A DNA stretch of 64,000 nucleotides, from assembly GCA_964550025.1 (NCBI GenBank), contig CAZJYI010000012.1:53527-117526 (forward strand), in the 5' to 3' direction. The notes under the pieces were generated by a model, which was not told the origin of the DNA, searched no databases, and saw only the letters and a list, made by a program, of their open reading frames with translations. The translations under genes and the position numbers were made by a program. Numbering within the stretch: the first letter of the stretch is position 1; each line of letters starts with the position of its first letter. Shown piece after piece: positions 8,394 through 15,287 of the stretch. Origin of the DNA: CAZJYI01 sp964550025. Its GTDB lineage: Bacteria; Verrucomicrobiota; Kiritimatiellia; UBA8416; CAYOBW01.

Positions 8394-11300
8394 CTACGGC
8401 TCGTCAGCCGTTACCACCTGCGGCTCCGGGTCGTCGATTCGCCCAGGCGGGCGTTGTCCAGTTCCCCGGCGCTTGCCGTCGCCCAGCTCTGCCCGCGCGG
8501 CTTCGGCCAGTGCGGTGAGGCGTTTGACCACGTCGGGATGCTTGCCGGCGACGTTGGTTGTCGACCCAACGTCATCCACGACGTTGAACAGCAGCGCGGA
8601 GGGCTTCTGTCCCCGTCTGAAATGCGGATGGCGGATAGGATTGGTCACGGGCAGGAACAGTTTCCAAGGCCCGCTGCGCACGGCCTGGAGCTGGTTCTGT
8701 GAGTAGTAGTAGAAGACGTTGTAAGGTGACTTTGAGTCCGCTTTGCCAAACATGAGCGCGCGGATGTCGTGGCCGTCGATGGCGCGGTCGGCCGGCAGGG
8801 TGGCTCCCGCCAGGTGCGCACACGTCGGCAGCAGGTCCATCGTCGTCGCCAGTTCCGCACACGTCGTTTCTGCCGGGATTCTCCCGGGCCACCACATGAT
8901 GGTGGGCACGCGGAAGGCGCCTTCGGCCGTGGTGTAGCCCGGTCCGTGAAGCGGCACATTGCTGCCGCGCGATGCCGGCGCCCCGTTGTCCGATGTCCAG
9001 ATAACCAGCGTCTTCTTGTCCAGGCCGAGAGAGACGAGCTTGTCGAGTATCCGGCCGGCGGACCAATCCAGTTCCTCGACCGAATCCCCCCACGGGCCGT
9101 TACGGCTTTTGCCCTTGAACGCGGGGCTTGCGAATGGCTTTGGTGTGCTGCCCGGCATCGCGTGTGGAAGGTAGAGGAAGAAGGGGCGCTCACGATTCTC
9201 CTCGATGAACGCCAGCGCCCTTTCCGTGTAGCGTTTTGTCAGGAGATTCCGGTCGACCGGCGCCTCGACGACGGTCTCGTTCTCCATCAAAGGCAGGGGC
9301 GGCCATTCGGATCCGCGGTACCGTTTCCCGAGGCGCTGCCCCATGCTCCGCGTCATGTCGTCGCTGTAAGGGACGCCGAAGAACAGGTCGAACCCCTGGC
9401 GTGTCGGCAGGAACTCCCGCTGGTCGCCCAAATGCCATTTTCCGATAATGGCGGTGGCATAGCCGCGGTCTTTGATGATCTCGGCGATGGTCACTTCCTC
9501 CGGGCTCAACCCATAGGGGGAAATGGGTCGCAGCACGAGCCCGTCGCGCGGGTTGGTGTGCATGCCGACGCGTTGTGCGTAGCAGCCCGTCATGATGCTT
9601 GCGCGTGACGGCGTGCACACGCCCGCGGTCACGCAGAAGTGGGTGAACTTCATGCCTTCGCGGGCCATGCGGTTCAGATGGGGAGTGCGGTTAAGCGTCG
9701 AACCGAAGGGCTCGATGTCGCCGTACCCCAGGTTGTCGCAGAGGAACAGGACGATGTTGGGCGGCCTGCTCCTGGCCGCGCTCCCCGCCGCCGCGAGGTC
9801 GCTTGGGCGCACCGCTCTCGGAAAGACGGCTATTTCGTCCAGGCGCCCTTCCCAGTTCGAGTCGTTGTCGCTACGTCCGCCGAACACGAACTGCGCACCG
9901 CCGTCCGGCAGCCGGGCGGGAGAGGCGCATTCGATCTCGGGTTGGTGATTGCCGTTCAGGTAGACGCGTGCCGACTCGCCGTCGCGTACGAACAGGGCAT
10001 GATTCCACGTCCAGCGTGCGATCTCTGTGCGGCCCACGACCGGCTTCGCGTCGCCGTGCTGGAAGATGAGTTTGCCGGGGACGGTTGCTTTGCCCCCGAG
10101 GCCGAGATGATCGTTTCCCGCCGCGTCACCAAGCTCACCGCGGGAGAACAACCATCCCGCCGTGTCGCGCGCGTCGTTGGGCATGCCGTTCCAGAACCAG
10201 AGCGACACGGAGTAAGCGTTCTCGACGCCTGACACGAGGGCCTGCATCCGTCCACCGGCGAAATGGGCCGCCCGATTCTCTTCTCCGGCGGCGCAGAACG
10301 CCTTGGGCTCCGGCCCGGGGAGGAAGAACACCACCCCCGGTTCGTAGAAGCCGTGCATGCCTCCTCTTGCCACGTCAACGGCGTTGGTTCCGCCGAACTC
10401 GTCGAGCCGCCAGTACGCGGCTGGTTTGGCGTCCAGGATGGCTCTTGCCGCGACGCCGCGGCTCTGCCGGTAGACCTTCCGCGGCTTTCCCGACACCTGT
10501 TCGAGCAACTGCAGGGCCGCCTCGACGATCTTCGGCTCGGCCTGTACCTCGAGGCCCGCCGACCGCGCGGGCCAGGTGTTGTAGCCACCGAGGACGTACT
10601 GTTCGGGTGGCGGAATGTAGCCATGCGCCCCGTTGGCGAGGTCGAGGACCATCGTGTTGGGCAGGGGACTCTGCAGCTTCAGCTTCAGTCCGGTCAGCGC
10701 GTACGTCTCGGTGGGGGTGGTGGCGATGGCAATGTTGCCGATGCGCAGGGTCTGGATGACGACCTCGTCGGTCTGCCGCTCGTGCAGGAAGATCTGCTCG
10801 CGTGCATAGACTTCGACCCGGTTCGTCGGTGGGCTGTCTCCCATGGCCGTGACGATTCCCCGTGCCCACTCCAGGCGCTTCTCATCGGGCACGCGGCATC
10901 TCAGCTTGAGGTGCGTCTCCGCCATGGCGAGGTCGGCATCCTCGTGGTGGTCGATCGTCTTGTACGCGGCGTGGGCGATGTCAAGCAGGGTGTGCGTGTA
11001 GCTCTGAATGGTGTGCTTTTCGCCACGTTGCCCGGGTGGTTTCGCGTAGTCGCGCCGCCAGGTGTCGCCGCTGCAGCCGTGACACAGTATGCCGACAAAC
11101 GGTGCGAGTTTTCCGTTGGAATTCGGAGCCAGGCGTGCCGCCAGCCCCTCCGCAAAGAGCCCGAAGTAGTCCGCGCTGATGGGCTTGTCGGAGAAGTAGT
11201 GCATGGAGAAGTTGGCCAGCACGGCCAGGGGGCGACCGTCTCTCGCCTGGACCGAGATCAGGGAGAGATCGGGGTCTTCGGGGCCGGTCTCGCCCGTGAC

Positions 11301-11903
11301 GTCGTCCCAGTTCCTTGCGGCGTGCATGTTGGCGCGGACGGTCGCGTTGCCGAACGGGTCTTTACCGATTCGGTCGGGCCGGCGAACCCAGCGGCGCAGG
11401 GCGGTGTACTCCGCCGCGTTGCCTACGGCCCAGCCGACGCGTGCCGGTTCGAGGCGCGCCGCGGCAGCCGCGATGGCTTCCACCAGTTTGCCGCGAAGAA
11501 GGGGCCAGTAGGTTGGGTCCGCGTCGGTCCCGAGCCCCCCGGCACAGGAGGGGGCACTGTGCGTGTGTGTTACGGCGATCAACATGCGGTTCGCGCGGAT
11601 CCCGGTCTGCTCGGCGGCGAGCCGCTTTGCCTCGTCGATCATGCGGCGTGGGATCGCGCACGAGTCGACGATCACGATCGCCACTCTCTCCCGCCCGTCG
11701 TCCAACACGAGCGAACGGGCGTTGAGCGGGGTATTGACCGAGTCGGCAGAGCGGCTTAGGAAGCCGCCGCTGACGAGGACGGGCAGCTTCCCGGGCGTGA
11801 TGTCGACGATGGCCGCCCCCGCGCGAAGTTCAGCAGAGGCCCGGTCGGAGACGGAAAGGGCCAGGCACAGGCATATGGCTTGGATCGTGACCGGCTTCTT
11901 CAT
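8394..11903 (-). CDS. Neutral ceramidase-like / LamG / sulfatase fusion, exported
   Basis: A 1169-residue exported protein made of three parts. Residues 1-24 are a signal peptide. Residues 25-470 resemble neutral/alkaline non-lysosomal ceramidase (AELRAGAAIVDITPG, VTHTHSAPS at 111-119). Residues 487-705 form a LamG/concanavalin-like domain (AYWRLDEFGGTNAVD ... GRLDEIAVFPRAV). Residues 714-1125 are a type I sulfatase: PPNIVLFLCDNLGYGD metal site, CTPSR (763-767; formylglycine modification at the cysteine) and GKWHLGDQ. A sulfatase maturase would be needed and is not in the window. The two hydrolases normally occur as separate proteins. It could remove sulfate and an acyl group from one substrate, such as a sulfated glycolipid; that is inference. 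Confidence 0.88.
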   Translation of the reverse strand: MKKPVTIQAICLCLALSVSDRASAELRAGAAIVDITPGKLPVLVSGGFLSRSADSVNTPLNARSLVLDDGRERVAIVIVDSCAIPRRMIDEAKRLAAEQTGIRANRMLIAVTHTHSAPSCAGGLGTDADPTYWPLLRGKLVEAIAAAAARLEPARVGWAVGNAAEYTALRRWVRRPDRIGKDPFGNATVRANMHAARNWDDVTGETGPEDPDLSLISVQARDGRPLAVLANFSMHYFSDKPISADYFGLFAEGLAARLAPNSNGKLAPFVGILCHGCSGDTWRRDYAKPPGQRGEKHTIQSYTHTLLDIAHAAYKTIDHHEDADLAMAETHLKLRCRVPDEKRLEWARGIVTAMGDSPPTNRVEVYAREQIFLHERQTDEVVIQTLRIGNIAIATTPTETYALTGLKLKLQSPLPNTMVLDLANGAHGYIPPPEQYVLGGYNTWPARSAGLEVQAEPKIVEAALQLLEQVSGKPRKVYRQSRGVAARAILDAKPAAYWRLDEFGGTNAVDVARGGMHGFYEPGVVFFLPGPEPKAFCAAGEENRAAHFAGGRMQALVSGVENAYSVSLWFWNGMPNDARDTAGWLFSRGELGDAAGNDHLGLGGKATVPGKLIFQHGDAKPVVGRTEIARWTWNHALFVRDGESARVYLNGNHQPEIECASPARLPDGGAQFVFGGRSDNDSNWEGRLDEIAVFPRAVRPSDLAAAGSAARSRPPNIVLFLCDNLGYGDIEPFGSTLNRTPHLNRMAREGMKFTHFCVTAGVCTPSRASIMTGCYAQRVGMHTNPRDGLVLRPISPYGLSPEEVTIAEIIKDRGYATAIIGKWHLGDQREFLPTRQGFDLFFGVPYSDDMTRSMGQRLGKRYRGSEWPPLPLMENETVVEAPVDRNLLTKRYTERALAFIEENRERPFFLYLPHAMPGSTPKPFASPAFKGKSRNGPWGDSVEELDWSAGRILDKLVSLGLDKKTLVIWTSDNGAPASRGSNVPLHGPGYTTAEGAFRVPTIMWWPGRIPAETTCAELATTMDLLPTCAHLAGATLPADRAIDGHDIRALMFGKADSKSPYNVFYYYSQNQLQAVRSGPWKLFLPVTNPIRHPHFRRGQKPSALLFNVVDDVGSTTNVAGKHPDVVKRLTALAEAARAELGDGKRRGTGQRPPGRIDDPEPQVVTADEP

Positions 11904-11918
11904 CGGTGCTCGTTGTCC

Positions 11919-13700
11919 TTATGTATTGCGGACACTGGCGAGGAGACTCACACGTGTTGTTTCCGCCTGTCCACCTGCAAGCGCCGCTTTGATCATCTCA
12001 GCTACGGATTCCGCACGCCGGCGCCCCTGGATGTACTTGCCCAGCGTGATGCTCCCGCCTCCCCGCCGGTGGAGCTTGATGTTGTAGATCACCTGGTTGC
12101 CCGATTGCATGTTGCTGCCGGGCTTGATGTCCTCGACCCGGCCGGCATCGACGGACTTCTCCCTGCCCAGGGCCAACACTCCCCCTCGTACGCGGATGCC
12201 GCCGCGGGAGACGGAGACACGGTTGGCGGCTAACCACATATCGAACAACCCCAGCAGGATCAGGACATCGAAGAAACCGAAGACGATCGGGAAGAAGATG
12301 GGGGCCTTTTTCATGATCATGAAAACGACCGCGGCGGTCCAGACGACGGCAAACAGGGTCAATCCGAAAGCGCTTCCGAGGGCGCGCGCGGGGGGGAAGT
12401 AGAACTCCGTCGTTCCTGCGCCCCGTTGCGTCACCACGACTCCCGCCCTGCGCAGATCTTCCCTGGGATCGCTCTCAGCGACGAATTGCCGAACGCTGCT
12501 TTCATCCAGCACAAAGCCCGGGGAACTCTCCGGTGTTCGAAAGACCGGTACTTCGAATTGAGCAGAGTAGTCCACGCCGGGCACCTTTGCCGCGACCCCG
12601 AGTCGCCAGAGGATCCGGTTGTCGGAGTCCGAGTCATCCGTTTGCTGTGCATCGAACGGAATGGCGAACAGGACTGGCACGGCGCTGCGTGTCCGGTCGT
12701 GGGGGAACAGTTCGCTGTTCATCGTGCGTTCGTCTTCCCACTCGATTGTCTCGGTGGTGCTGCGGTTCTTGCCCGAGCCCGTTCTTCTGATACGGACGCA
12801 GCGGAGCGAGAGATGAAAGCCGTCTTCGGGCGCTACGTGGACCGGGACGGCTATGACACCGGCCAGTTTGCCGCCGATGACGCCGGGTACGCCGGCCATC
12901 TTGAGAACGGACGTGCCGAACTTGCGCCATCGGATTACCGAGCGGATGGCGCCGACTATCAGCAGTAGGCCGACGCCCGGGAAGATCAGTGCCAAGAGGG
13001 CGGTCTTGTCGCCGTCGCCGAGATACCCGTCTTTGACGGCAACGATTGCGACGGGAATGGCGATGAGATTCCAGAGTGTCGTGAAGAAGAGCAGGATGAT
13101 CATCCCGGCCTTGTTGCTCGACTTGATTTCACCCGAGGCCCATTCCTCTTTCCATTGCCAGGGCTCGGAGGGCATCTCTTGCTTACGCTCCTCTTCCCGC
13201 GCGACCTTCTTGCCCGCCCAGATGCTGCCGAACATCAGCGCGAACCCAGCGCCGCCGAATACGAGCCCGAACACTGCGAAGAAGCCGATCATCTCCCATC
13301 GCACCTGGGGATAGAGCAAGGCCTCCTCCGGGTTGTCCGGACTCACGTAGGCCGTGAAGGGCTTTCCGGTCTGGCGGTGGCGCTGCAGTTCGTTGTACAC
13401 ACGTCCCTGGAAACTGCCGACGTTATCGCTGCCACCATGGAACGACACGCGGTCGCCCGTGTACGTCTTGCCGCCGAAATCGTATTCGTACGTAGCTTCG
13501 GTCTGCGAGGAACTGCCTTCCGAGCCGGCACTGCTCTCGACAGACAGGATCCGACACGGAACGCGTTCCCACTCCTGGGCGCTGAAAGACCGGGCCAGGG
13601 TGACCGCAATCAGCCCTGCCATGAATACGCCCACGCCTGCGAACGGCAGCGAAAAGAGAACCAGACAACCGATGCCTGAAGCGGTCTTTGCTTTGCTCAT
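11919..13700 (-). CDS. DUF3592-domain multi-pass membrane protein
   Basis: A 593-residue protein. After an N-terminal membrane helix (about 11-37) comes a DUF3592-type domain (about 45-112: RVPCRILSVES, YEYDFGGKTYTG, YVSPDNPEEALLYP), then helices near 118-141, 181-205 and 219-237. A large soluble region follows, then two more helices near 440-485, and a C-terminal domain ending in a possible membrane-associated PH-like sheet. The ATG at 13700 has GGAG seven bases upstream. Function unknown. It is 15 bases upstream of the sulfatase-fusion gene and probably co-transcribed with it. Confidence 0.78.
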   Translation of the reverse strand: MSKAKTASGIGCLVLFSLPFAGVGVFMAGLIAVTLARSFSAQEWERVPCRILSVESSAGSEGSSSQTEATYEYDFGGKTYTGDRVSFHGGSDNVGSFQGRVYNELQRHRQTGKPFTAYVSPDNPEEALLYPQVRWEMIGFFAVFGLVFGGAGFALMFGSIWAGKKVAREEERKQEMPSEPWQWKEEWASGEIKSSNKAGMIILLFFTTLWNLIAIPVAIVAVKDGYLGDGDKTALLALIFPGVGLLLIVGAIRSVIRWRKFGTSVLKMAGVPGVIGGKLAGVIAVPVHVAPEDGFHLSLRCVRIRRTGSGKNRSTTETIEWEDERTMNSELFPHDRTRSAVPVLFAIPFDAQQTDDSDSDNRILWRLGVAAKVPGVDYSAQFEVPVFRTPESSPGFVLDESSVRQFVAESDPREDLRRAGVVVTQRGAGTTEFYFPPARALGSAFGLTLFAVVWTAAVVFMIMKKAPIFFPIVFGFFDVLILLGLFDMWLAANRVSVSRGGIRVRGGVLALGREKSVDAGRVEDIKPGSNMQSGNQVIYNIKLHRRGGGSITLGKYIQGRRRAESVAEMIKAALAGGQAETTRVSLLASVRNT

Positions 13701-13807
13701 AGCCGCACTCCTGTTCTTGCGCCGAACGAGTACGCCGTCCCGGCCTTCCTGCGTGTGGAGCACACGTCGCATATCGTGACGGAGATGGGTGACGACGTCA
13801 ATTGCCG

Positions 13808-14458
13808 TTACAGCAGATCGAGGAGTTCCGCGGGGGTACTGATGAGGTGGCGGGCGCCGTTTCGGCTGAGCTCGTCGGCGTCGCGGAACCCCCATAGCAC
13901 GCCGATTGGCGGCATGCCCGCGGCTACCGCGGTTTGCATGTCCGTGCCGGTGTCACCGACGTACAGCACGTCTTCCGGTGGGATGCTGAGCTGCGCCGCA
14001 ATGTGCAGCGCGGATGCCGGGTCCGGTTTTCTCGGGAACTCAGGTGATGCACCTGCGACGGCTTCGAATAGGTCGCTTCCGAGAAGCTCGCCCACGAGGT
14101 GTTTGGTCATGGCATCCGGCTTGTTGGAGAGCACGGCCATGCGTTGGCCGCGTTCGCGAAGGGCGGCCAGGAGTTCGTGGATGCCGGGGTAGGGGTGTGT
14201 TGCGACCATTAGGTTCGTGGAGTAGTCGTCCAGGAAAGCGGCCAGGATATCGTCTTCGGTCCGTTGGGTGTGGTCCGCATCGTTGAGGCAGCGGCGTATC
14301 AACATGCGCGCGCCGTCACCCACGGCCATGGGGAAGAAATCGAGGTCCTTGGTTGGGTGGCCGAAGTGCTGTAAAGAGCGGTTGGTCGCGCCGGCAATGT
14401 CCGCCGTTGTGTCCAGAAGTGTTCCGTCCAGGTCAAAGAGAATGGCTTGTATGCTCAT
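13808..14458 (-). CDS. gph: HAD-family phosphatase, phosphoglycolate phosphatase-like
   Basis: A 216-residue HAD hydrolase with motif I FDLDGTLLDTT (nucleophile D9, acid D11), a helical cap (about 15-80), motif II VLSNKPDA, the motif III lysine in FPRKPDP, and motif IV YVGDTGTDMQTA. Length and the DLDGTL/GDTGTDM pattern fit phosphoglycolate phosphatase, which clears 2-phosphoglycolate from DNA repair or oxygenase side reactions. Broader sugar-phosphate specificity is possible. It is cytoplasmic and divergently oriented to the ArsR-type regulator gene. Confidence 0.8.
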   Translation of the reverse strand: MSIQAILFDLDGTLLDTTADIAGATNRSLQHFGHPTKDLDFFPMAVGDGARMLIRRCLNDADHTQRTEDDILAAFLDDYSTNLMVATHPYPGIHELLAALRERGQRMAVLSNKPDAMTKHLVGELLGSDLFEAVAGASPEFPRKPDPASALHIAAQLSIPPEDVLYVGDTGTDMQTAVAAGMPPIGVLWGFRDADELSRNGARHLISTPAELLDLL

Positions 14459-14525
14459 GGGCGCAATGCAGCACGGCGTAGTGCCGGTTGTCAAATGCAA
14501 AGCTGATGAAACCGCCACGCTTCCC

Positions 14526-14554
14526 TTGACTCCCGGCCGCACACCTTTTAAAGT
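14526..14554 (+). promoter_or_regulatory. Promoter of the ArsR-type regulator, near-leaderless
   Basis: TTGACT (14526-14531), 17 bases, then TAAAGT (14549-14554). Transcription would begin near 14561, only about two bases before the ATG at 14563, and no ribosome binding site precedes that ATG. This points to a leaderless mRNA. The -10 lies inside the operator-like sequence at 14544-14561. Confidence 0.55.
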
Positions 14555-14561
14555 CCGCGGG
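14544..14561. promoter_or_regulatory. Operator-like site overlapping the regulator promoter
   Basis: CCTTTTAAAGTCCGCGGG covers the -10 and the predicted transcription start. The same sequence occurs in opposite orientation just after the regulator's stop codon (15160-15183). A repressor bound here would block RNA polymerase, so autoregulation is likely. Confidence 0.6.
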
Positions 14562-14562
14562 T

Positions 14563-15153
14563 ATGGATGGCAGTTCAAGAGAACGGCGCTCGAAGCTGAA
14601 CCCGTCTCTCTGGAGGACCTGTCGTGCGCTAGCCAACCGCAATCGTCTCCGTCTCGTACAGCATCTTTTCGCGCACCCGGACGCGAACGTATCCGAAGTG
14701 GCCGAGCAGGTGGGACTGAGCCCGTCGTTGGCCAGCCAGTACCTTCGTGCACTGAACGCGCGGGGAATCCTGGGCGTTTCACGCAGGGGCAGCTGGGTAC
14801 ACTACCGCGTGGCCGCGGATCCAACCGTTTCCGAGAGCGCACGGCTGGTCGATGCTTTGGGGCAGGAGCTCAGTGACTCGGGACCTGCCATTGACCGCGC
14901 CTTTTCTGCATTGACTGCCTACACGCACCCCAGGCGGGTCAGGGTAGTGTGGTTGCTGGGGCAGGCGGGAGAGCTTGAGCGCTCCGAATTGCGTCGGCGC
15001 TCGAACATGTCGGGGGATGCGCTTTCAAGGCATCTGGCAAAGCTGGCCAGGCGTGGCATCATCAACGAAGAGGACGGGACCTGGCGTCTCGGGTCACCCG
15101 ATGGCGCGCTGGCCAAAACGCTCACGGCCATCGCGCTTGAAAAGGGGAGTTGA
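14563..15153 (+). CDS. Tandem double winged-helix ArsR-type regulator
   Basis: A 196-residue protein. Residues 14-85 are a clear ArsR-type winged helix (LWRTCRALANRNRLRLVQHL, recognition helix SPSLASQYLRAL, wing RRGSWVHYRV). Residues 115-178 look like a second copy (ALTAYTHPRRVRVVWLL, recognition helix SGDALSRHLAKL, wing GTWRLGSP). Normal ArsR regulators have one such domain and dimerise; one chain here could imitate the dimer. No cysteine metal site is seen (C20 stands alone), so the signal is unknown. Operator-like copies flank the gene, and the HzsA-like cluster starts 135 bases downstream. Confidence 0.85.
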   Translation: MDGSSRERRSKLNPSLWRTCRALANRNRLRLVQHLFAHPDANVSEVAEQVGLSPSLASQYLRALNARGILGVSRRGSWVHYRVAADPTVSESARLVDALGQELSDSGPAIDRAFSALTAYTHPRRVRVVWLLGQAGELERSELRRRSNMSGDALSRHLAKLARRGIINEEDGTWRLGSPDGALAKTLTAIALEKGS

Positions 15154-15159
15154 AGCTGC

Positions 15160-15183
15160 CCGCGGACTTTAAAAGGTCCGCGG
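15160..15183. promoter_or_regulatory. 24-bp near-perfect palindrome, predicted operator for the HzsA-like cluster
   Basis: CCGCGGAC and GGTCCGCGG face each other around a TTTAAAA core. It begins seven bases after the regulator's stop codon and about 105 bases upstream of the ATG of the first HzsA-like gene. It shares CCTTTTAAAGTCCGCGG with the site at the regulator promoter, on the other strand. A link between this regulator and the four-gene cluster is inferred from position. Confidence 0.6.
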
Positions 15184-15287
15184 TGTGGGATAGGTTGTGG
15201 GTTTGGCTGAAGCGGGTGTCGGTTTTCGCGTTACTTGAGGACCATGGCTGCCGTTTTTTGCCGCATCACTGGGAGGTCGCACGGAAC

